NCBI GenBank assembly: GCA_964589625.1
Contig: CAZPSH010000055.1
Location: forward strand, 1 to 11,414
Length of the DNA: 11,414 nucleotides
Reading direction: 5' to 3'
DNA from: JBFLVU01 sp964589625
Lineage (GTDB): Bacteria; Acidobacteriota; UBA4820; DSQY01
Shown in pieces: positions 1 through 5,595 of the stretch; the stretch's first letter is position 1, and each line of letters starts with the position of its first letter. A program made the position numbers and the translations under genes. The notes under the pieces are model-generated. The model ran no database searches and had not been told where the DNA came from. It saw only the letters and a list, made by a program, of their open reading frames with translations.

Positions 1-32
1 AGCAAGAGCCGCTACGGTGGAGGCCTTCGAAG

Positions 33-56
33 GGGGAGGGCGCGGGGGCCCTCCCC
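33..56. terminator. GC-rich hairpin, possible terminator of a gene left of the window
   Basis: GGGGAGGGC (33-41) pairs with GCCCTCCCC (48-56), a 9-bp perfect stem with a 6-base loop. Neither flank has a real T-run, so a Rho-independent role is not certain. Eight of the stem bases are the same as in the stronger hairpin at 6858-6882. It lies between the left edge and the first clear gene, so it most plausibly ends a + strand gene that enters from the left. Confidence 0.4.
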
Positions 57-184
57 TACGGCGTCATCGGCGGCGGGTGGGGGTTCGTGGTCCGCTTTGG
101 CCGACCGACCGGAGGGAGGGAGGCGAGAGCGTGTCGCTTTCGCAACGGCGTTGCCACGCACGAGACGCCCGCTCCCACTAGGCT

Positions 185-210
185 TGGGCCTGGAAGGGCC
201 ACAAGGCCCA
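185..210 (+). promoter_or_regulatory. Alternative hairpins in the leader of the LpxH-like gene
   Basis: TGGGCCT (185-191) can pair with AGGCCCA (204-210). The internal GGGCC (196-200) can instead pair with GGCCC (205-209) around an ACAA loop. The two stems are mutually exclusive and share the same 3' arm, which ends one base before the GGGAGG ribosome-binding site at 211-216. This is seen in the sequence; a regulatory role is inference, since GC-rich DNA makes chance stems common. Confidence 0.3.
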
Positions 211-230
211 GGGAGGATCGGGAAGATTCC

Positions 231-1118
231 ATGAAGGAACCCCGGATCAAGCGCAAACTGGACGTGGCGGTGATCTCCGACGTGCACCTCGGCACGGTGG
301 GCTGTCACGCCTCATCCCTCCTCGACTACCTGAAGGGCATCGAGCCCGAGGTCCTCGTCCTCAACGGCGACATCATCGACTGCTGGCAGTTCCGGAAGTA
401 CTACTGGCCCAAGGCCCACATGAAGGTCCTCAAGCGCCTCATGAAGATGGTCTCCGAGGGGACCACGGTCTACTACGTCACGGGCAACCACGACGAGATG
501 CTGAGGAAGTTCGCCCCGCTCCGCCTGGGCCACCTCCACCTCGTGAACAAGGTGGTCCTAGACCTCCCGGGCGGGAAGGCCTGGATCTTCCACGGCGACG
601 TCTTCGACGTGGTCCAGCGGTACTCCCGCTGGCTGGCCCGCCTGGGGGCCGTGGGCTACGACCTCCTCATCCTCCTCAACCGCCTGGTGAACTTCGTCTC
701 CCTCCGGCTGGGGCGGGGGCGGATCTCCCTCTCCAAGCGCATCAAGGACGGCGTGAAACGGGCCGTGAAGTTCGTGGACGACTTCGAGCAGACCGCCACC
801 GACCTGGCCCTCGAGGGCGGCTTCGACTACGTGGTCTGCGGCCACATCCACAAGCCCCAGATCCGGGAGGTCCACCGGAACGGACGGTCCGTCACCTACC
901 TCAACTCGGGCGACTGGATCGAGAACCTGACGGCCCTCGAGTACGCGGGAGGCGAGTGGTGCCTCTACCGCCACCCCGAGCCCCTTTTCCGAACGGCGGG
1001 CCCAGACGACGCGGAGGACGCCGACCTCGCAACCCCCTTCGACCGCAGGGCCTTCCTGGCCGCCCTCCCCACGCTGGCCGCCGCCGGCGGGGTCCGGAAC
1101 CGGACGCAGGACTTCTAA
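231..1118 (+). CDS. LpxH-like metallophosphoesterase, probable UDP-2,3-diacylglucosamine diphosphatase
   Basis: This 295-residue protein has the full calcineurin-like metallophosphoesterase motif set: SDVHLG (D17, H19), GD at 46-47, GNHD (N86, H87), HGD (H121) and GHIHKP (H205, H207), which together form a dinuclear metal site. The stretch after SDVHLG, the WQFRK segment near residue 52 and the later LNSGDWIENLTALEY segment resemble the LpxH-type enzymes typical of Bacteroidetes. Those enzymes hydrolyse UDP-2,3-diacylglucosamine to lipid X and UMP in lipid A synthesis at the inner membrane face. The ATG at 231 was chosen because it lies just before the conserved core and has GGGAGG upstream (211-216). 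The frame is open back to the left edge, but that stretch looks non-coding further in. The last 40 or so residues, after the conserved domain, are an unfamiliar tail. The family is certain; the exact substrate is inferred. Confidence 0.88.
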   Translation: MKEPRIKRKLDVAVISDVHLGTVGCHASSLLDYLKGIEPEVLVLNGDIIDCWQFRKYYWPKAHMKVLKRLMKMVSEGTTVYYVTGNHDEMLRKFAPLRLGHLHLVNKVVLDLPGGKAWIFHGDVFDVVQRYSRWLARLGAVGYDLLILLNRLVNFVSLRLGRGRISLSKRIKDGVKRAVKFVDDFEQTATDLALEGGFDYVVCGHIHKPQIREVHRNGRSVTYLNSGDWIENLTALEYAGGEWCLYRHPEPLFRTAGPDDAEDADLATPFDRRAFLAALPTLAAAGGVRNRTQDF

Positions 1119-1236
1119 GGACCCATTCCCCTCCCGCCGAGGCCGGCCAACGGTCCCCCGTTTTCCCGGCCGGGCCCCAAGCTCCTTGCGGCAGGCGCCT
1201 CCCGGGGCTACACTCGCCTCGGCCTCCGGGCCCGAC

Positions 1237-1243
1237 GGGAGGG
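1237..1243 (+). promoter_or_regulatory. Ribosome-binding site fixing the GTG start of the small helical protein
   Basis: GGGAGGG at 1237-1243 lies 5 bases before GTG 1249. The reading frame is open further upstream to an ATG at 1186, but that ATG has no comparable site and the intervening residues look non-coding, so GTG 1249 is preferred. Confidence 0.6.
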
Positions 1244-1248
1244 TCGGC

Positions 1249-1554
1249 GTGTTCGAAGAGATCGAAAACCCCATCGAGAGGATGAGGGCCCTGTGGGACA
1301 CGCTGGACCGGGGGGAGATGCCGGCCGCCCGCCGGCTGGAGAACGCCCGGCACATCCTGTCGGTCCTCGACGGGCTCCCTCCCGTGCCCGTGGCGGCCGC
1401 CCTCGTGGCCGCCCACCGGGAGAAGATCCTCCCCGTGGTGGCCCGCCTCGAGCGGGATGCGGCCAGGGAGGCCGAACTCGCCGCCGCCTCCTCCGAACTG
1501 CGCGACGCCATGGAGGCCACCCTCCGGGACCTCCGGGACATGACCCGGGACTAG
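1249..1554 (+). CDS. Small helical protein of unknown function, directly upstream of a SIR2-like gene
   Basis: I do not recognise this 101-residue protein. Nearly every codon ends in G or C, as in the surrounding genuine genes, and a strong ribosome-binding site precedes the GTG start, so it is probably expressed. It has no signal peptide or membrane segment. It is rich in Ala, Arg, Glu and Leu and is predicted by eye to be all alpha-helical, with a charged, coiled-coil-prone second half (about residues 62-101). Its TAG stop at 1552-1554 is in the same reading frame as the following SIR2-like gene and only three codons (CCG GCG GCC) before that gene's ATG. The tight spacing suggests translational coupling and a possible partner role. 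A dedicated regulator or adaptor of the SIR2 protein is speculation; an unrelated housekeeping small protein is also possible. Confidence 0.65.
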   Translation: MFEEIENPIERMRALWDTLDRGEMPAARRLENARHILSVLDGLPPVPVAAALVAAHREKILPVVARLERDAAREAELAAASSELRDAMEATLRDLRDMTRD

Positions 1555-1563
1555 CCGGCGGCC

Positions 1564-2553
1564 ATGGCCCCCTCCCTCCACCCCCTCGCCCAGCGGGAAC
1601 TCGCCAAGGAGGCGGAATGGAACGCCCCCAACGTGGAGGCCCTGGCGTCGGCCTACCGCGCCCGACGCCTCTGCCTGGTCTTGGGCGCGGGCGTGTCCAA
1701 GGGATGCGGCCTCCCCGTCTGGCAGGAGCTCACGCGGGAGCTCCTCCGGCGGGCCCTGGCGGGCCTGTACGAATCGGTGGGTCCCAGCGAGGCGCCGCTC
1801 CACGAGCGGGACATCGAGGCCGTGCTGAAGGACCGGGTCCGCCCGATGGTGGCCCGCTACGTGAAGGCGAAGCTGGGGACTTCCTACCTGGACGTCCTCC
1901 GCCAGACGCTCTACGCCAAACCCTGGAGGCCCTCCGGCACCTTGCGCGCCATCCTGTCCCTGGACGGGGTTCACGCCATCCTGACCCAAAACTTCGACGA
2001 CCTCCTCGAGCGGTGCGCCGAGCGGATGGGCCTCTCCGCGCGCTACCAGACCATCTACGGCGCGCCCATGGACCCGCGCACGGGCCGCATCCCGATCTTC
2101 CACACCCACGGCTACCTTCCGTCGGACCCTTCCCTCCTGGGCTCCTCCCAGATCGTCTTCTCCGAGGATGACTACCACGAGCTGTTTCACCAGGGCCGCC
2201 CCTGGAGCGACCACGTCACGATTCAGCTCCTGGCCCACTACCCCTGCCTCCTCATCGGGACCTCCGGCGAGGACCCGAACCTGAGGCGCCTCCTGGACCT
2301 GGCCCGCCGCCTCGCTGTGCCCCCGCGCCACTACCTCCTCCTGAAGCCGCCGGCCCCGCTTCCCAGGGACCGCCGGGGGGCCATCCGCTACACGGCGTCC
2401 CGCCGGGCCCTCTGGGACGCCTTCGACCACCTGGGCATCGAGGTGCTCTGGATCCACCACTACGACCGGGACATCACCCGGATCCTCGGCACGGTCCGGG
2501 GGGAGCCGGGCCGTCCCGCAGGGGAGAGGAGGCCCGCGTGCGTCCCGGCCTGA
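1564..2553 (+). CDS. SIR2-like domain protein (possible NAD-hydrolysing or NAD-binding enzyme)
   Basis: This 329-residue protein carries the main marks of the bacterial SIR2-like fold. These are a glycine-rich nucleotide loop GAGVSKGCGLPVW (41-53), TQNFDDLLE (141-149, matching the sirtuin TQNxD motif), a candidate catalytic histidine in HTHGYLP (180-186, H182), a VFSEDDYHELF segment near 198-208, and GTSGEDPNLRRLL (232-244), which resembles the G-S/DPN segment of SIR2-like proteins such as ThsA. No zinc-binding cysteine tetrad of protein deacetylases is visible. Family members often hydrolyse NAD in anti-phage systems (Thoeris, DSR, SIR2-HerA, SIR2-Argonaute), but none of the usual partners is encoded here. 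The ATG at 1564 follows the upstream TAG by 9 bases and lacks a clear ribosome-binding site, so translation may depend on the upstream gene. The end overlaps the next gene by 16 bases. The fold is well supported; activity and role are not. Confidence 0.85.
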   Translation: MAPSLHPLAQRELAKEAEWNAPNVEALASAYRARRLCLVLGAGVSKGCGLPVWQELTRELLRRALAGLYESVGPSEAPLHERDIEAVLKDRVRPMVARYVKAKLGTSYLDVLRQTLYAKPWRPSGTLRAILSLDGVHAILTQNFDDLLERCAERMGLSARYQTIYGAPMDPRTGRIPIFHTHGYLPSDPSLLGSSQIVFSEDDYHELFHQGRPWSDHVTIQLLAHYPCLLIGTSGEDPNLRRLLDLARRLAVPPRHYLLLKPPAPLPRDRRGAIRYTASRRALWDAFDHLGIEVLWIHHYDRDITRILGTVRGEPGRPAGERRPACVPA

Positions 2554-3968
2554 TCGGCTCCATGCGCCGGTTCGGAAGGACCTTCTGGACCGCCATCGGG
2601 GTGGAACTCCTCCACTGCATGGCCTCCTACACCATGTCGGCCTACCTCATCGTCTACCTGAGCCAGGACCTGGGCTTCGGCGACCTGAGGGCCAACTCGC
2701 TGGCCGGGATGCTCTGGTTCATGGGGTACTTCCTGCCCATCCTCATCGGGGCCCTGGCGGACCGCTTCGGCTTCCGCGAGACCATGCTGGCCTCCCTCGT
2801 GGTGATCGTCCTGGGGTACGCGCTGGCCTCGAGGGTGACGGCCTACCCGGGCATGGTGGCCGCCCTCCTCCTTATCGCCCTCGGCGGGGCCGTCATGAAG
2901 CCCGTCATCGCCGGCACGGTGAAGGCCGAATCCACCGAGGAGACCCGCGGCCTGGGCTTCTCCATCTACTACATGATGATCAACGTGGGGTCCCTGGGGG
3001 CGCCCTTCCTCGCCAACGCGGTCCGGACGGGGACGGGAAAGCCCGCCCTCATCTTCGCGGCCTGCGCCGTGGTGGAAGCCGTGGCCCTCCTCCTCACCTT
3101 CGCGGCCTTCCGGAACCCGTCCTACGATCCCGCGGCCCGCGCCAAGCCCCTGCCGGCGGTCTTCTCGGAGATGGTCCAAGTGCTCGGGAACGTGCGCGCG
3201 CTGGTGACGGCCTCCGGCGTCCTGGGGATTTTCCTTCTCTGGAGGAAAGCGTATCTGCCCTTCGACGAGGCCCTGGGCCTGGCCGCGGTCTGGGTCGTGC
3301 TGAACCTGGTTCTGGACGCGCACCTGAGGGCGCGGGGGGAGGCCGCCTCCCCCCCGTGGCTCGCGCCCCAGCGGCTCGGGGACCTTCGGCTCCTCCTCTT
3401 CATCCTCATCTTCTCGGGGGTCTGGGCCCTGTACAGCCAGATCTGGACCAACATCCCCCTGTTCATCATCGGACTCGACCCGTCCATGAAGGCCCACATC
3501 GAGCTCTTCCAGGCGGTGGATCCCGTCCTCATCGTCTGTTTCCAGGTCCTGATCGGGAAGGCGACGGGGCGATTCAGGCCCCTGCCCACGATGGTGGCGG
3601 GAATCCTCATCGCCGCCGCGGCGGTCTCCACGGTGCACCTGTTCGGAACGGCCTTCGGCGCCTGGGCCGTGGGGCTCTCCCTGGCCATCTGGGCCGTGGG
3701 GGAGATGCTCTTCAGCCCGCGGATGGTGGAATACGTTTCGGTGATCGCGCCCAAGGAGAAGCTGGCCCTCTACATCGGCTACGGGTTCCTTCCGCTGGCC
3801 CTGGGGTTCGGCCTGGGACCGCCCGTGGGGGCAAGGCTCGTGGCCTTCTTCGACGCCGCCGGCCGGCCCGCCTGGGTCTGGTACGCCTTCGGGTTATGGG
3901 CCGTCCTCAACGCGGCGGCACTGTGGATGTACGACCGAGCCTTCGGGGGAGAGGGAGATCCTGACTGA
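2538..3968 (+). CDS. POT/PTR-like major facilitator transporter with altered proton-coupling motif
   Basis: This 476-residue inner-membrane protein has about 12-14 hydrophobic segments and follows the proton-dependent oligopeptide transporter layout. It has an MFS motif-A-like GALADRFGFRE after the second helix, a KP-containing GGAVMKPVIAGTV, then FSIYYMMINVGSLGAPFLA (compare the PTR2 signature YxxINxGxxxxP), and in the second half WALYSQIW and ELFQAVDPVLIV (compare FQxxNP). The first-helix ExxER motif is changed: E23 is kept, but the following Glu and Arg align with H26 and C27. The substrate is therefore unknown and coupling may be unusual. The GTG start at 2538 has GGAGAGGAGG just upstream and overlaps the SIR2-like gene's last 16 bases; ATG 2562 is an alternative. 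Stretches around residues 190-215 and 265-275 look like loops rather than membrane segments. Confidence 0.85.
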   Translation: MRPGLIGSMRRFGRTFWTAIGVELLHCMASYTMSAYLIVYLSQDLGFGDLRANSLAGMLWFMGYFLPILIGALADRFGFRETMLASLVVIVLGYALASRVTAYPGMVAALLLIALGGAVMKPVIAGTVKAESTEETRGLGFSIYYMMINVGSLGAPFLANAVRTGTGKPALIFAACAVVEAVALLLTFAAFRNPSYDPAARAKPLPAVFSEMVQVLGNVRALVTASGVLGIFLLWRKAYLPFDEALGLAAVWVVLNLVLDAHLRARGEAASPPWLAPQRLGDLRLLLFILIFSGVWALYSQIWTNIPLFIIGLDPSMKAHIELFQAVDPVLIVCFQVLIGKATGRFRPLPTMVAGILIAAAAVSTVHLFGTAFGAWAVGLSLAIWAVGEMLFSPRMVEYVSVIAPKEKLALYIGYGFLPLALGFGLGPPVGARLVAFFDAAGRPAWVWYAFGLWAVLNAAALWMYDRAFGGEGDPD

Positions 3969-3996
3969 CCCCCTCACCCCGGCGGGAGACCGAATC

Positions 3997-4200
3997 ATGC
4001 GACTGACCCACCTCGAAAAGACCCCCTCCATCCATCCCAGCGTCTACGTGGACCCCACGGCCCGCATCAACGGGGACGTGACCCTGGAGGAGATCGAGGA
4101 GGTCCGCAACGGCTGGCGGAACTACGCCTCCTACGTGGAGGAGTACCGGCGCCTGGGCAAGTTCCACGGCTGGGAGGACCATCCGCTGAAGGACGGGTGA
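3997..4200 (+). CDS. Gamma-carbonic-anhydrase-like protein lacking the beta-helix core (67 residues)
   Basis: The first 30 residues (IHPSVYVDPTARINGDVTL) read like the N-terminal cap and first turn of a left-handed beta-helix (hexapeptide) protein of the gamma carbonic anhydrase/acyltransferase type. Directly afterwards, EEIEEVRNGWRNYASYVEEYRRL resembles the C-terminal helix that closes such proteins. The roughly 100 residues of hexapeptide turns in between, including the metal-binding histidines, are absent. The reading frame is intact, codons nearly all end in G or C, and GGGAG (3984-3988) sits 8 bases before the ATG, so the gene still looks expressed. It follows the transporter stop by 28 bases. 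It could be an in-frame deletion remnant or a shortened protein with a new role such as oligomer capping. It cannot be a carbonic anhydrase on its own. Confidence 0.6.
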   Translation: MRLTHLEKTPSIHPSVYVDPTARINGDVTLEEIEEVRNGWRNYASYVEEYRRLGKFHGWEDHPLKDG

Positions 4201-4211
4201 GGGGGAATTTC

Positions 4212-4232
4212 GGATTTGGGATTTGGGATTTT
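4212..4232. repeat. Three tandem GGATTTG heptamers in an AT-rich patch
   Basis: GGATTTG is repeated twice and followed by GGATTTT (4212-4232), continuing into a T-run. The patch (about 4206-4238) is much richer in A/T than the rest of the window. The opposite strand reads AATCCC-AAATCCC. Its function is unknown; it may be part of a dispersed genomic repeat. Confidence 0.6.
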
Positions 4233-4328
4233 TTAGAAGCACGCCTGGAGAATCCGTGCAGCACCGAGGAACGACGGGCGCGCGGAGCAAAGCGAACGAG
4301 GCTCTGTGCCTCTTCGAGCCCAACCCCC

Positions 4329-4357
4329 TGAACCATCCTCTCCGGACTTTCGTTTAA
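4329..4357 (+). promoter_or_regulatory. Candidate ECF-type promoter for the sigma/anti-sigma/PDZ operon
   Basis: TGAACC (4329-4334) and GTTTAA (4352-4357) are separated by 17 bases. The AAC core at -35 and the GT.TAA at -10 resemble ECF-sigma promoters, and the position, about 65 bases before the sigma gene, fits autoregulation. A short inverted repeat, AACCC (4356-4360) with GGGTT (4367-4371), follows directly. This is a pattern match by eye. Confidence 0.45.
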
Positions 4358-4421
4358 CCCCCCGAAGGGTTCCTGCGACGTTTTGTCCAAGGCGCGCATC
4401 TTTGCAGACAGGATGGGATCG

Positions 4422-4967
4422 ATGGCCGAGGTTCCCGACAACGAGATCCTCCTCCAGCGGGCCCGAAAGGGTGATTTCGAATCCCTCTTCCGGGCGTACG
4501 AGCGGCCGGTGTTCCACCTCGTCCGGCGGATCCTCTCCCGGACCGAAGATGCGGAGGAAGCCGTGCAGGAGACGTTCCTCGAAGTTTTCCGGAGCCTCCC
4601 CTCCTACCGGGGGGACGCCCCGCTCTGGTCCTGGATCCGATCCGTGGCGGCCAGCAAGGCGCTCATGCGGGTCCGGCGGCAGAAGAACCGGGGAGAGGAG
4701 GAACCCCTCGAGGAGGAGAAGGCTCCAGGAATCCCCGCGCACTTCAGTCCCGAGCAGATGGACCTCGAACGCGCCCTGGTCCGGCTGTCGCCCGTGTCCA
4801 AGGCCGTCCTCTGGCTGCACGACGTGGAGGGGTACACCCACGAGGAGATCGGGGGCCTCATGGACCGGACGCCCTCCTTCTCCAAGTCCCAATTGGCCAG
4901 GGCGCACGTGAGACTCAGGGCCCTTCTGGCAGAGGGTGACGGGGAGGCCGCATGCATCCGTCCGTAG
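4422..4967 (+). CDS. ECF-family RNA polymerase sigma factor
   Basis: This 181-residue protein has sigma region 2 at about residues 18-90: the FESLFRAYERPVFHLVRRIL core, then AEEAVQETFLEVFRSLPSYRG, then PLWSWIRSVAASKALMRVRR, where core binding and -10 recognition take place. An acidic linker (91-105) is followed by region 4 at about 115-170, with a helix-turn-helix for the -35 element (YTHEEIGGLMDRTPSFSKSQLARA). Region 3 is absent, as expected of ECF factors. The turn segment PSFSKSQL differs from the common PxGTVKSRL form. The ATG at 4422 was chosen because the protein then begins in typical ECF style; an ATG at 4413 and a TTG at 4383 lie upstream in frame. The gene ends 16 bases inside the anti-sigma gene, which fits a sigma/anti-sigma pair. 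The target regulon is unknown, but the envelope-located partners suggest envelope signalling. Confidence 0.92.
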   Translation: MAEVPDNEILLQRARKGDFESLFRAYERPVFHLVRRILSRTEDAEEAVQETFLEVFRSLPSYRGDAPLWSWIRSVAASKALMRVRRQKNRGEEEPLEEEKAPGIPAHFSPEQMDLERALVRLSPVSKAVLWLHDVEGYTHEEIGGLMDRTPSFSKSQLARAHVRLRALLAEGDGEAACIRP

Positions 4968-5572
4968 AAGAGCTGTTGAACCTCCGCGACGGCGGATCGG
5001 ATTCCGCCGCCCGCGACCACGTGCGGGAGTGCGCCGCGTGCGCCGAGATCCTCCGGGACCTGGAGGCCACGAGGACCGCCCTCCGGAGCCTCCCCGAGCT
5101 CGGCCCCACCCGGGACCTCTGGCCCGACCTTTCGCGCCAGGCCGAAGCCCCACGGCGTGTCCGGCGGGCCAAGGTGGCCTGGGCCGCTTCGGCGGCGGCC
5201 GCCCTGTTCCTCGTGGCCTTCTTCAGCGTCAAGGGGCTCCGGCTCCACACCCCCCTGGAAGACGCGCTCCCGGTGGAAAAAGCGGGGCCGGCCCAACCGA
5301 AACCCGACCTCCAGCCGCTCATCCTCGAGTCCCAGCGCCTGGAGTCCATCCTCCAGCAGATCGAGAAGGGCCGCCCCGTGCTCAAGGGCCGGACGGCCAG
5401 CGCCATCGCCCAGATCCAGGATCAGATCGCCCTGGTGGACCTGCAAATCTCCCTCCTCCAGACGGGAGAAACGGCGGGCGACCAGCTCGTTCGCCTTTGG
5501 AAAGAACGCGTAAACCTGCTTGGCTCCTTGGTGGAATTGCACGTCACCAAGGGAGCCTATTCGAGCGTCTGA
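4952..5572 (+). CDS. Membrane anti-sigma factor with HC2-type zinc finger
   Basis: This 206-residue protein begins with a cytoplasmic anti-sigma domain holding the H-x3-C-x2-C zinc motif (H23, C27, C30), typical of ZAS/zf-HC2 anti-sigma factors that sequester ECF sigma factors. A single membrane segment follows at about residues 75-94 (VAWAASAAAALFLVAFF). The rest, about residues 95-206, would be periplasmic: a Pro-rich linker and then a long helical, coiled-coil-like stretch (about 112-200) that could be the sensory part. The start ATG 4952 has GGGGAGG four bases away at 4941-4947, and overlaps the sigma gene by 16 bases. The stop overlaps a possible ATG of the next gene (TGATG at 5570-5574). 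No site for regulated proteolysis can be read from the sequence. Confidence 0.88.
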   Translation: MHPSVEELLNLRDGGSDSAARDHVRECAACAEILRDLEATRTALRSLPELGPTRDLWPDLSRQAEAPRRVRRAKVAWAASAAAALFLVAFFSVKGLRLHTPLEDALPVEKAGPAQPKPDLQPLILESQRLESILQQIEKGRPVLKGRTASAIAQIQDQIALVDLQISLLQTGETAGDQLVRLWKERVNLLGSLVELHVTKGAYSSV

Positions 5573-5583
5573 TGTCCTCGCCA

Positions 5584-5590
5584 CAGGAGG
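5584..5590 (+). promoter_or_regulatory. Ribosome-binding site fixing the start of the PDZ protein
   Basis: CAGGAGG at 5584-5590 lies 5 bases before ATG 5596. An in-frame ATG at 5572 overlaps the previous stop, but it has no such site and would place extra residues before the signal peptide, so 5596 is preferred. Confidence 0.65.
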
Positions 5591-5595
5591 CCGCC

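Noticed and set aside
3..230. The LpxH-like reading frame is open back to the left edge of the window, allowing a longer N-terminus.
   Set aside because: The upstream residues are rich in Arg, Gly and Pro, and do not resemble the family. ATG 231 with its ribosome-binding site lies right before the conserved core.
901..2460. A 519-codon open frame on the minus strand.
   Set aside because: It is antisense to the clear LpxH-like and SIR2-like genes and its product is low-complexity (Gly, Arg, Pro, Val), as expected of a shadow frame in GC-rich DNA.
1564..2553. Calling the SIR2 region a known defence system such as Thoeris.
   Set aside because: No TIR protein, helicase, Argonaute, HerA or mobile element is nearby, and the base composition matches its neighbours.
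2460..3638. A 392-codon open frame on the minus strand.
   Set aside because: It is antisense to the transporter, full of His, Gly, Glu and Arg, and shows no domain.
4239..4259. GCACG/CGTGC inverted repeat after the gamma-CA-like gene as a possible terminator.
   Set aside because: Only five pairs with an 11-base loop and no T-run on its 3' side on the plus strand.
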